Source: Candidatus Poribacteria bacterium (GTDB taxonomy: Bacteria > Poribacteria > WGA-4E > WGA-3G). From it: a DNA stretch of 64,000 bases. The notes under the pieces are model-generated. The model was not told where the DNA came from and searched no databases. It saw nothing but the letters and a program-made list of their open reading frames with translations. Shown here one piece after another: positions 43,725 through 51,236 of this stretch (positions are counted from its first letter, which is position 1; every line of letters starts with the position of its first letter). A program made the position numbers and the translations under genes. The DNA is taken from assembly GCA_003635195.1 (NCBI GenBank), contig PYIY01000142.1, positions 1 through 64,000 on the forward strand. Direction: 5' to 3'.

Positions 43725-44096
43725 CTACGCCTCAATGAGTTCGATTTGAACGTTATCGGGTCCCTTGAAAAATGCCATCATCAACCCGTTGGGTTTCAGA
43801 TCTTCGAGTTCCGCGCCTTTTGCTTGGAGTTTCGCGACCTCTGCATCCAAATCCTCTACGGTAAAAGCGAGTTGGTAGACACCCCAACGTGGATTGCCGC
43901 TGGTGGCTTCGACTTCCATATCGCCGAATTTAGGTGATAGAAAAATTCGTTCTCCACCAATTTCCATTCGGACAATTTTTAAGCCGCGAACCTCAACGGT
44001 TTCATCAACTTTCCCATCAAACATCTCTTCATAATAACGCACTGCACCTTCTAAATCTTCACAGCGAAGATGAACGTGGTGAAATGTAACTGCCAT
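43725..44096 (-). CDS. VOC superfamily (glyoxalase/bleomycin resistance-like) protein
   Basis: 123 residues from the ATG at 44096, seven bases after AGGAAG. A longer frame to 44135 lacks a site. The paired beta-alpha-beta modules of the VOC fold are AVTFHHVHLRCEDLEGAVRY and WGVYQLAFTVEDLDAEVAKL, with possible metal ligands His6, His8, Glu46-50 region and the closing Glu of GPDNVQIELIEA. MMAFFKGPDNVQIELIE is a typical end. VOC proteins include lyases, dioxygenases and resistance proteins. The short single-domain size suggests a homodimer. Substrate unknown. Confidence 0.88.
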   Translation of the reverse strand: MAVTFHHVHLRCEDLEGAVRYYEEMFDGKVDETVEVRGLKIVRMEIGGERIFLSPKFGDMEVEATSGNPRWGVYQLAFTVEDLDAEVAKLQAKGAELEDLKPNGLMMAFFKGPDNVQIELIEA

Positions 44097-44251
44097 TGTC
44101 AAAACTTCCTTTCTTTGAAAAAGCGCGTCGGACAAACGCGCAAGGCAAAAGATGATACAAGATACAAAATTATCACATAATCCTTTGATTGTGTCAAATT
44201 GTTTTTTTGGGATCCAGTTGTAATGTCACGTTCCGAAAAAATACCGTCCTG

Positions 44252-44267
44252 AAAAAGCGAATTTTTT
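44252..44267 (+). promoter_or_regulatory. Shared upstream box of the STAS array, copy 1
   Basis: AAAAAGCGAATTTTTT lies 122 bases before STAS gene A. Near-identical 16-mers precede genes C and D (AAAAAACGAACTTTTT at 45590-45605 and 46439-46454). The box is close to palindromic and could be an operator, a promoter up-element or an RNA hairpin. Confidence 0.5.
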
Positions 44268-44388
44268 CTGGCAATGGATTTTAAGGTAACGCATGCCTAA
44301 ATTGAACGTTTAAGTAGTGCAGAAAGTCAGAGGGGAAATGAATTGGCATCTCAAGTGTTTTAGCAAAGCAAATGAAAAAGAGAAAATT

Positions 44389-44730
44389 ATGGCAGCTAAA
44401 ATTCGCAAAAGAAATGGCATTATGATTTTGGAACCCGGTGGTAAAATCGTGAGATCCTCCGTATCCGAATTACGGGAAATGATCTTGCCGGAGATAGAGG
44501 CTGCCGAGGCACCACACATTCTCATCAACTTTGAGCACGTCAACAGGATGGATAGTTCAGGACTCGGTACCCTTGCGGAGGTACGGACCCTCGCCTCACG
44601 AAAGAACGGTCGTATTGGGGTCATCAATGTGAGTCAACAGATCAATGACCTGATTGTGCTGAGCCGACTCGTTCGCGTCTTTGAACGTTACGACAACGAG
44701 GATGCCGCCGTTTCGGGACTATCGTTCTAA
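44389..44730 (+). CDS. STAS anti-sigma factor antagonist, paralogue A
   Basis: 113 residues from the ATG at 44389, chosen because it gives the same length as the three paralogues; a frame to 44317 has no ribosome site. The STAS fold reads IRKRNGIMILEPGGKIVRSS, then HILINFEHVNRMDSSGLGTL with the phosphorylatable Ser in D-S-S-G-L-G near residues 55-60, and NGRIGVINVSQQINDLIVLS. In SpoIIAA/RsbV proteins this Ser is phosphorylated by an anti-sigma kinase; the unphosphorylated form frees the sigma factor. It is the first of four tandem copies. No anti-sigma kinase or phosphatase gene is adjacent, so partners must be elsewhere. Confidence 0.9.
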   Translation: MAAKIRKRNGIMILEPGGKIVRSSVSELREMILPEIEAAEAPHILINFEHVNRMDSSGLGTLAEVRTLASRKNGRIGVINVSQQINDLIVLSRLVRVFERYDNEDAAVSGLSF

Positions 44731-44950
44731 TGCCTACAGTGTGACGGCACCCACCGCCAGCCGAGACCTCCATAGGTTAACGGTCTCAGCTCCAGAGACC
44801 ACACCCAACAAAATGTTAAGACTTACAGAAAATGAAGCTGAAAAAATAAACTGGGTTAAATGCCTCTGACAGAAAATCCTTGAACAATTTTATTTTTAAT
44901 TGTATAATAAGGACTTGCAGAATCACTGTCTTTCAGTGGTCTGGTATTGC

Positions 44951-45003
44951 AAGAGGGCGTTAGGGCGGATGTTTAGCAGCAGCTGCCCTAACCCTCTTAT
45001 TTT
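44951..45003 (+). terminator. Hairpin terminator after STAS gene A
   Basis: AAGAGGG and TTAGGGC pair with GCCCTAA and CCCTCTT around an 18-base loop, with a 2-base bulge, then ATTTT. It lies 220 bases after gene A, so each STAS gene seems to have its own transcript. Confidence 0.6.
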
Positions 45004-45042
45004 AGTCCATAGTGTTATGAACGACACACCCTAACCAATACA

Positions 45043-45123
45043 GCGGATAAAGGGGTTTAAAGGACGAAAATTACCGCTTTTTACGTCTAAATGTCCGATA
45101 TTCACGCAATTTGCGTAAATCCT
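45043..45123 (+). repeat. MITE copy 3 (AGGACTTACGCA family), 5'-truncated
   Basis: About 80 bases match the right part of copy 2: GCGGAT-AAGGGGTTTAAAG, AAATTACCGCTTTTTACGTC and AATGTCCGATATTCACGCAA, ending TTGCGTAAATCCT (one change in the terminal repeat). The left end is missing. It ends 23 bases before STAS gene B, where the other copies of the array have a different leader. Confidence 0.75.
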
Positions 45124-45146
45124 AAAATACCTAAAAGGAGAGAATT

Positions 45147-45488
45147 ATGGCAACTGAAATTCGCCAACAAGATGGCATCACGATTGTGGAACCGAGTGGT
45201 AAAATAGTTGGACCCGCCGTATCCGAATTACGGGAAGTAATCTTGCCAGAGATAGAGGCTGCCGAGGCACCGCGCATTCTTATCAACTTTGAGAACGTCA
45301 ATATGATTGACAGTTCAGGACTCGGTGCCCTTATGGAGGCACGGGCCCTCGCATCACGAAAGGATGGTCGTATTGGGGTCACCAATGTTGGCAAACACAT
45401 TAGAAATCTGATTGTGCTGAGCCGAATTGTCAACCAGTTTGAACATTTTGATAGTGTGACTGATGCGGTTTCAGGGCTTTCCAACTAA
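45147..45488 (+). CDS. STAS anti-sigma factor antagonist, paralogue B
   Basis: 113 residues; AGGAGAG lies four to five bases before the ATG. The order is IRQQDGITIVEPSGKIVGPA, RILINFENVNMIDSSGLGAL with Ser56/Ser57 at the kinase target, and RIGVTNVGKHIRNLIVLSRI. Compared with paralogue A most changes are in the last 25 residues (NQFEHFDSVTDAVSGLSN), the surface that contacts the partner in SpoIIAA-type proteins. Its leader is a truncated MITE instead of the AAAAAACGAAC box of the other three, which suggests separate regulation. Confidence 0.92.
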   Translation: MATEIRQQDGITIVEPSGKIVGPAVSELREVILPEIEAAEAPRILINFENVNMIDSSGLGALMEARALASRKDGRIGVTNVGKHIRNLIVLSRIVNQFEHFDSVTDAVSGLSN

Positions 45489-45513
45489 ATCCCAAGATAT
45501 TGTAGAATCTCAG

Positions 45514-45536
45514 ATGGGATGGTTTGATCATCCCAT
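45514..45536 (+). terminator. Weak hairpin after STAS gene B
   Basis: ATGGGATG pairs with CATCCCAT around a 7-base loop 26 bases after the stop. There is no long U-tract, so terminator function is tentative. The position matches the hairpins after genes C and D, whose stems are related in sequence (GGGATGG, GGGAGTGG, GGGGGTGG). Confidence 0.45.
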
Positions 45537-45589
45537 TAATTCTCGTTCTGAAAATCGATAACCATTTCTCTGACGACTGAAAACTACAG

Positions 45590-45605
45590 AAAAAACGAAC
45601 TTTTT
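45590..45605 (+). promoter_or_regulatory. Shared upstream box of the STAS array, copy 2
   Basis: AAAAAACGAACTTTTT lies 132 bases before STAS gene C and is followed by TACCTGACTAAAGTA. Copy 3 at 46439 is identical over the 16-mer and is followed by TATCTGACTAAAGTA, so conservation extends beyond the box. Confidence 0.55.
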
Positions 45606-45737
45606 CTCAATAATACCTGACTAAAGTAAACGAATACGGACAATTGAGCGTTCAAATAATATATAATATAAAAATTCAAAAGATCAAGTTAACTAAATAT
45701 TTCAAGATATCCGTCAAATAAACAAAGGAAAAAAATC

Positions 45738-46079
45738 ATGAATACTAAAATTCGCCAGCAAAACGGCATTTCGATTTTGGAACCTAACGGAAAAATAATG
45801 GGAACCGCAGCATCAGAATTATGGGAAGTAATTTCACCGCAGATAGAAGCATCCGATACACCTCGCATCCTCATCAATTTCGAGCACGTCCATAAAATCG
45901 ACAGCTCAGGACTCGGCGCACTCATGATAGCACGCGCCGCGATCGCACGGAAGAAAGGCCGGGTCGGGGTCATCAATCTCAGCAAACAGATCAGCAACCT
46001 GATTGTTCTCAGCCGACTCGCGAGTCTTTTTGAGCGATATGACACGGAAGATGCAGCAGTTTCAGCATTAGCGGCATAA
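45738..46079 (+). CDS. STAS anti-sigma factor antagonist, paralogue C
   Basis: 113 residues; AAGGAAAAAAATC precedes the ATG. Sequence order: IRQQNGISILEPNGKIMGTA, RILINFEHVHKIDSSGLGAL and RVGVINLSKQISNLIVLSRL, with the D-S-S-G-L-G kinase target. It is closest to paralogue D, sharing NTKIRQQNGI/TTKIRQQNGI, EPNGKIMG and the ending region YDTEDAAVSAL/YDTEAAAVSAL, so C and D are the most recent duplicates. It has its own upstream box and terminator, forming a complete transcription unit. Confidence 0.92.
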   Translation: MNTKIRQQNGISILEPNGKIMGTAASELWEVISPQIEASDTPRILINFEHVHKIDSSGLGALMIARAAIARKKGRVGVINLSKQISNLIVLSRLASLFERYDTEDAAVSALAA

Positions 46080-46102
46080 AATCCATAGTTTAGTGGCATC
46101 TC

Positions 46103-46133
46103 AAAAGGGAGTGGTTTTACCACTCCCTTTTTT
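46103..46133 (+). terminator. Rho-independent terminator after STAS gene C
   Basis: AAAAGGGAGTGGT pairs perfectly with ACCACTCCCTTTT around a TTT-type loop and runs into TTTTTTCTTTT. Confidence 0.9.
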
Positions 46134-46230
46134 CTTTTGCAGGTGTCTGCAGTTATTCGCTGAGTTTTCCGAGTCGCGATCTACCACAAAAAACGCTAAT
46201 TTTGGATTAAATACGCCGATATCCCTTATT

Positions 46231-46275
46231 TTTTGCGATTTTTCTAAAAATTTTGTGATTTTTCTAAAAATTTTG
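46231..46275. repeat. Tandem 20-bp AT-rich duplication
   Basis: TTTTGCGATTTTTCTAAAAA is followed directly by TTTTGTGATTTTTCTAAAAA. It lies in the 470-bp gap between STAS genes C and D, downstream of the terminator. No gene is visible in this gap. Confidence 0.8.
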
Positions 46276-46438
46276 CACCCTTTTTACTAATGAAATGCGT
46301 CATTAACAATTGAAAGCCAACGAATCGGCAATTAATTCGGACGAAGACAGATGCCTGCAACATTTGTTTTACAAAAGAATTGGTGAATCGAATGGCAGGA
46401 TTTGATTCAACACACGGATATTTATGAGATACTTTCTA

Positions 46439-46454
46439 AAAAAACGAACTTTTT
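46439..46454 (+). promoter_or_regulatory. Shared upstream box of the STAS array, copy 3
   Basis: AAAAAACGAACTTTTT is identical to the copy at 45590 and lies 97 bases before STAS gene D. Confidence 0.55.
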
Positions 46455-46551
46455 TTGATCGTATCTGACTAAAGTATCAAATGCGTAAATTAACAAAGAG
46501 TATAAAAAATTTAGAGAAGAGAATTGAAGAAAAACGAAAAAGGAGTAAATC

Positions 46552-46893
46552 ATGACTACTAAAATTCGTCAGCAAAACGGCATCACAATTTTGGAACCCA
46601 ACGGAAAAATAATGGGACCCACCGTATCCGAATTACGGGCAGTCCTCTCACCGCAGTTAGAAATATCCGAGGCACCTCGCGTCCTCATCAACCTTGAGAA
46701 TGTGAATAAAATCGACAGCTCAGGACTCGGCGCACTCATGGGAGTTCGTGCCATGACGGTACGAAAGAAAGGTCGGATCGGGGTCGTTAATGTCAGTAAA
46801 CAGATCAAGAACCTGATTGTTCTCAGCCGACTCGTCCGGGCTTTTGAACACTACGACACCGAGGCTGCTGCGGTTTCCGCACTATCCGCCTAA
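46552..46893 (+). CDS. STAS anti-sigma factor antagonist, paralogue D
   Basis: 113 residues; AAAGGAG lies seven bases before the ATG. The order is IRQQNGITILEPNGKIMGPT, RVLINLENVNKIDSSGLGAL and RIGVVNVSKQIKNLIVLSRL, with the kinase-target Ser in place. It is the last of four copies; all four have exactly 113 residues and the same strand. The array may give graded or multi-input control of one sigma factor, or each member may pair with a different kinase. That role is inference. Confidence 0.92.
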   Translation: MTTKIRQQNGITILEPNGKIMGPTVSELRAVLSPQLEISEAPRVLINLENVNKIDSSGLGALMGVRAMTVRKKGRIGVVNVSKQIKNLIVLSRLVRAFEHYDTEAAAVSALSA

Positions 46894-46917
46894 AAATCCA
46901 AAATTCTTTAGCATCTC

Positions 46918-46952
46918 AAGCGGGGGTGGTTTTTACCATCCCCGCTTTTTTT
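46918..46952 (+). terminator. Rho-independent terminator after STAS gene D
   Basis: AAGCGGGGGTGGT pairs with ACCATCCCCGCTT (one G-T pair) and is followed by a run of seven T. Confidence 0.9.
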
Positions 46953-47132
46953 GGTCAGCGTTCAACAAAAGTCGATTCTACAGCAATTAGCCGTCAGCCA
47001 TCAGCGGTCAGCAAAAATCGCGACCACAGGTCGCTCCTACAGGAAAGAGTTTAGGTCATATCAGTTGACAAACCGCTTCATCATTGTTATTATGTCGGAA
47101 ACCGCCCATCAAATTGAAACAGGATTATAAAT

Positions 47133-49232
47133 ATGCTGTTGGAAAAATGGACGACACTCCGAACTGAACATATCCAATTACTGGCACAAGAACTCGCCAA
47201 GCGGCAGCCCCCTATCGTTGTGCACCTTGAACCGATAGCGGATTGTGAGGAACTGGTTACCTTCTCAGAGGCGAATCCGACACCGGTTGAATTTACGCCA
47301 CAACATCCGGCATGGCGGTTAGAATCCGTCGCTGCGCGCGTCATTGAGGGTGTTGCAGTTGCTGCACACGAACCGCTGACCGAGTTCGGATACCGGGAGC
47401 TTGCGCGTATCCTCTTAGAACACGCCGTTTATCTCTACGCCTATCCCGATGGCGAACCGCGTCCGAGACTTGAAGCCGCGAGTGCATTGGCATTGGTAGG
47501 GAGTGTCTGTGCGTCGCTTCCGCATGCCGAACTCTGGCGGCTTGCAGGGTTTGGGAGGATCTCCGCTGTGCTTGCGGAGGTTGCACCTGCGCCGACGGAC
47601 TCGCATCTTACCCTACCGATTGATGTCGCCTTCTCGCTTGCAAACGGACAAGACCTCCCGATTCTGGCATCTGCGATTGACCCCTATACCGCCGTTCTTA
47701 AGCCTGATTTCACACCGCAAAACCGTTTTGATTTACCCTTCAACGATAGCGATTTTTTTGACGCACTCAACTTGGATTTTCCGGGAATGGAAGCCGTAAA
47801 AGCCGCTGTCTTCGCAAACGATATACACACCGCGAAAACCGAATACACCGCTTTTCGGAGAGATTTTTTAAAAGACTTTGTAGGAGAAATTTGTAATCCC
47901 GATGCCGTTCTATTAGAAAGATCCGATACATACACCGCTGCCAAAACCTATCTTGAGTGTCTGCTTCGGTTGTCTATCTATCCGACGCCGGTTATCTTGG
48001 CGACTACGGAAATCGGTATTGCAGCGCACCTGCTTCCGGAATTTCGTGGTAGTGAACAACTCTGTAAATTGGCACTGCAGCGTTATAAGTGGATAATCGA
48101 TGCGTTCTTCCACACTGATGGGTTTCATAAAGATCGGACACTCCGCGCACAAGCCGAGGCAATCGCGAATCTCGCGAGATTCCTCCGTTTTCAGTCTGAC
48201 GGGCAAACTGAAGAATTACGCGCCGCACTTGAGAAGTGGGTCGCGGCATGCATCCATTTAAGCAGACCCGATTATTCGTTCCCGCCACTCGGTCCGCTCC
48301 CTGCTCCGAACTTCGATGTGGTTGAACTCTGCACCATCGCTGGTAGCAGCTTCAAGTGTCCCGACACCACATCGCACGCACTCTCTGAAACCGGTTGTTA
48401 CGTCATGAGGGATAATTGGGAGCCTGACGGACAATACCTATTCTTTGATGCACATCCAAAGGAAGAATCTAACGACACCGACACATCCAGTTTGGCACTC
48501 TATGCGCACGGACGACAATTGGCAACAGGTTCAGTCCGTGTGCTCGGTACGACACTAACAGTTTCTGACGTGCTTGATGCACAATGGATAGCAACACCTG
48601 CTTTTGATTGGGTCGAAAAATGGTACCAAGCTGCAGATGTGCACTACAAACGCGCTATCTTCTATCTTAGAGGCGAGTACTTTATCTTGCACGACCTCGT
48701 GTTGGGTGCAGAAGCGCAGACACTCGAACAGACTTTCCGTCTCGGCGAAAGCGTAGATACGCACATCGACGCGGATGCCGGACACGCTTGGACACAAGAG
48801 ACGCGTCAAAGTAATCTTTTTATCGGTGCCTTGGGAACGACGCATCTTACGGTAGCGTTAGCTGGAGACGGCGTTATTTATCAATGCAGCAGCGAACTGC
48901 CAGTAGTGCTAAATACGCTTCTCTATCCGATGAAATCGGGTGTTAAAGGACACCCGACCATTTCCGAGATTCCAGTAGATACAGATGCCGATGTTTTGGG
49001 GACAGGTTTCAACCTCGAATTGCCTAATACTACGGACACGTTTTTAATCTCTGATGACGGCTTGGCGGAGATGTCGGCTGAAGATATTCGGTTTGTCGGG
49101 GAATATCTGTTCTTACGGAGAGATGCCTCTGGTGGTGTTCAATTCATTATGCTGAACGGACGGTTTCTGAAGGTGGGTCCGAAAGTCCTTGCGGATTTGC
49201 CGGAGCCCCGCGAAAGTTATGTGCAGATGTAG
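47133..49232 (+). CDS. Heparinase II/III-like polysaccharide lyase
   Basis: 699 residues. The first 400 residues are helical, as in the toroid domain of alginate lyase/heparinase II-III proteins (HLLPEFRGSEQLCKLALQRY, TDGFHKDRTLRAQAEAIANL). The C-terminal part has the sheet domain: LSETGCYVMRDNWEPDGQYL, then FFDAHPKEESNDTDTSSLAL and YAHGRQLATGSVRVLG, which matches the heparinase pattern of a quiet Ala-His pair, an Asp-rich loop and 'YAxGRxLLxDxG'. There is no signal peptide, so it may act in the cytoplasm on imported oligosaccharides. Typical catalytic Tyr and His cannot be assigned with confidence. Such lyases suit a glycan-rich host or marine setting. Confidence 0.75.
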   Translation: MLLEKWTTLRTEHIQLLAQELAKRQPPIVVHLEPIADCEELVTFSEANPTPVEFTPQHPAWRLESVAARVIEGVAVAAHEPLTEFGYRELARILLEHAVYLYAYPDGEPRPRLEAASALALVGSVCASLPHAELWRLAGFGRISAVLAEVAPAPTDSHLTLPIDVAFSLANGQDLPILASAIDPYTAVLKPDFTPQNRFDLPFNDSDFFDALNLDFPGMEAVKAAVFANDIHTAKTEYTAFRRDFLKDFVGEICNPDAVLLERSDTYTAAKTYLECLLRLSIYPTPVILATTEIGIAAHLLPEFRGSEQLCKLALQRYKWIIDAFFHTDGFHKDRTLRAQAEAIANLARFLRFQSDGQTEELRAALEKWVAACIHLSRPDYSFPPLGPLPAPNFDVVELCTIAGSSFKCPDTTSHALSETGCYVMRDNWEPDGQYLFFDAHPKEESNDTDTSSLALYAHGRQLATGSVRVLGTTLTVSDVLDAQWIATPAFDWVEKWYQAADVHYKRAIFYLRGEYFILHDLVLGAEAQTLEQTFRLGESVDTHIDADAGHAWTQETRQSNLFIGALGTTHLTVALAGDGVIYQCSSELPVVLNTLLYPMKSGVKGHPTISEIPVDTDADVLGTGFNLELPNTTDTFLISDDGLAEMSAEDIRFVGEYLFLRRDASGGVQFIMLNGRFLKVGPKVLADLPEPRESYVQM

Positions 49233-49268
49233 ATAGAAAGGGATGGATACGGTAATTGCCCGAATATA

Positions 49269-50438
49269 TCAGGTTATGAGGAGATGCGATGGTGTCAAAT
49301 ATTCCTGTGGTATTGTCCGTTCTCTCGGTAGATAGATTGCAACAGGAATACCGATGCCGTGCAGGTATTTGCACATTAACGGTCCCACATCTTTCCAGTC
49401 TAATCCGCCCAATCCACATCCAAGAGCTGGCATCGCAAGGGATTGAATGTCTTGCTTTTTAAAATTACGCCGCACCCAATCTAACCCACCTTCAATGTCT
49501 TCCAAACGTGAATTTTCTCTCCATTTCCGCTTTGTTGCAAAAAGCAGAAACCATTTTACAGCGTTCGGTGTAATAAGATCAGCACCAAAATCTGCTAATT
49601 CCTCATCCAATGAACCCTCGCGTTTATAGAGATACGGCTTTATCTCTGTAATACGCCTTGATCGGCAAGCATCCTGATATGCTACGTAGACATCAGGGAA
49701 TTGATACTTGGCACGCGAGGCTAACCCTTTCCCCATTACCCCTTGAAGATTAACACTAATTGTTAATGTCTGTAGCGTGGAAAAGAACATATCGCCATTA
49801 ATTACTGAAATGTTGTCTCCAATTTTATCTCGACTGTTCGGTTGGAAGAACATCTTAGGTTCCGGAATGACAGAGATTGAACGGGAACCAACCTTTTCCG
49901 ATACGCTCCGTCGGGTCTCCTCGTCAGCAACATAAATTGAATTAATGAATTCCGGACTAATGCTATTGGGGACCAAACATTCTGTCATGATTTTACGTTT
50001 TGACCCGTCAAGATTATTCCACCACTCGTTCTGGATAATTTTCCATTGCTGCCCGAGCATTTTCAAACCATCGGAAGGAAAGTAAAATTGGGTTGGATCA
50101 TTGGCGGCATTGCCATCTGTAATAAAAACACCAGGTGCTTGTAAAATTTTTTTACTAACACTGATAACAGCTAAACCCTTGGCTCCTTTTTCATGAACGA
50201 CGCGATACATCATTGGATTGCGCGGTTGAAAATAGAGGTTCGCATAACTCCATAGGCTTTTTCGATCAGGCGTGTTTTTCTGCCTTCTTCTGTTAACGAT
50301 ATCTGTGTTATAAATGTGAGCAGGTTGCAAACCTTCTTCTTCAATTCTCTCGTGAGAAAAAATTCCTCTTTCAAGAATAGAAGCCAGGTTGTCTATATGC
50401 GTAATGTAATAGAGGTTTTTTATATCCAAGTTTCGCAT
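49269..50438 (-). CDS. darTG: Fused DarT-DarG: DNA ADP-ribosyltransferase toxin plus macrodomain antitoxin
   Basis: 389 residues; GAGG lies eight bases before the ATG. Residues 1-200 are DarT (DUF4433): LYYITHIDNLASILERGIFS near 9, HIYNTDIVNRRRQK near 41, NLYFQPRNPMMYRV near 67 and the catalytic Glu153 in IMTECLVPNSI. Residues 208-372 are a DarG-type macrodomain: NISVINGDMFFS, TISVNLQGVMGKGLASRAKY with the GVMGKG loop, and LAMPALGCGLGGLDWKDV. DarT adds ADP-ribose to thymidine in ssDNA and DarG removes it; the two are normally separate genes. Here both sit on one chain with every motif intact. It is last in a three-gene run with an HNH-WYL protein and an AAA-nuclease, all in a defence-like region. 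Confidence 0.88.
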   Translation of the reverse strand: MRNLDIKNLYYITHIDNLASILERGIFSHERIEEEGLQPAHIYNTDIVNRRRQKNTPDRKSLWSYANLYFQPRNPMMYRVVHEKGAKGLAVISVSKKILQAPGVFITDGNAANDPTQFYFPSDGLKMLGQQWKIIQNEWWNNLDGSKRKIMTECLVPNSISPEFINSIYVADEETRRSVSEKVGSRSISVIPEPKMFFQPNSRDKIGDNISVINGDMFFSTLQTLTISVNLQGVMGKGLASRAKYQFPDVYVAYQDACRSRRITEIKPYLYKREGSLDEELADFGADLITPNAVKWFLLFATKRKWRENSRLEDIEGGLDWVRRNFKKQDIQSLAMPALGCGLGGLDWKDVGPLMCKYLHGIGIPVAIYLPRERTIPQEYLTPSHLLIT

Positions 50439-50473
50439 AGTTACACCTCATTCCAACTTACGGTCTATCTTCG

Positions 50474-51235
50474 CTAATCTTCAATCACTTCTAACGCCTG
50501 CATTCGCTCAAGTGCGAAGACGCGGGTATCTTGTCGCAATTCGCAGAATCCTTCTACACACAACGTCTCACCGGATTCTCGGTTGTTTGGAATATTGAAA
50601 AGCCGTTCTGGGACCACCACGCGCGTTGTCCATCTCCTATCACTCGGTTTCTTATAGTCGAACTGGATTTTCTGATTGTTGTCAATCGCGGACTGGATTT
50701 CGGAGAACTGTTCCGAGAATTCCGATTGTGAGGATTTCAGCGTAGAAGTGCCAAAAATATCACCTTCGTGGTACATACCCCTGTAACACTCTGCACAGAT
50801 CAATGTAAGGTTATTCAACTCGTTCGTCCCACCTTCAAATATGGGAATATCATGCAGTAGATAGACATCCGTCTCCTCGTCACAATGTGAGCAGATGGAA
50901 TCGTTTTCCCAGATAAGATGCTGCTTCCGCGCATCCCAATCTGGGGGCCAACACGGCAGATAGTCATAGATTCCGGTTAGAGTGGCGTTTAACTTCGCGA
51001 GTTTAGCGCGTAAATCTTCAATCTCAGCCTCAGAGGCAGTGTCTTGTTGCGCTGCCTCAGTTGGTACAAAGAGTGACAGCATGAGTTGTGGTCTCTGTCT
51101 CCGCAGTGCGGTTTCAATCTCATGTTTTCGCATTTGCAACATGAGGATACACGAATAGTGAAGGTAGTCCCCGTTGGTAAGTGCTATATCGTATTCATAA
51201 TCAGTCTCTATTTTACACACGGTACAATACGGCAT
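50474..51235 (-). CDS. HNH endonuclease with C-terminal WYL domain
   Basis: 253 residues from the ATG at 51235, eight bases after GGAGG; a longer frame to 51271 overlaps the upstream gene. An N-terminal pair CTVCKIETDYEYD may bind zinc with later Cys. The HNH motif is near residues 125-165: CSHCDEETDVYLLHDIPIFE, then GGTNELNNLTLICAEC, with two CxxC and the H-N-N pattern. Residues 185-253 read IQFDYKKPSDRRWTTRVVVP, ERLFNIPNN and ETLCVEGFCELRQDTRVFAL, a WYL domain, which senses ligands such as nucleotides or ssDNA in many defence regulators. There is no helix-turn-helix. It lies one base after the AAA-nuclease stop and 35 bases before the DarT-DarG gene. Confidence 0.82.
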   Translation of the reverse strand: MPYCTVCKIETDYEYDIALTNGDYLHYSCILMLQMRKHEIETALRRQRPQLMLSLFVPTEAAQQDTASEAEIEDLRAKLAKLNATLTGIYDYLPCWPPDWDARKQHLIWENDSICSHCDEETDVYLLHDIPIFEGGTNELNNLTLICAECYRGMYHEGDIFGTSTLKSSQSEFSEQFSEIQSAIDNNQKIQFDYKKPSDRRWTTRVVVPERLFNIPNNRESGETLCVEGFCELRQDTRVFALERMQALEVIED

Positions 51236-51236
51236 T

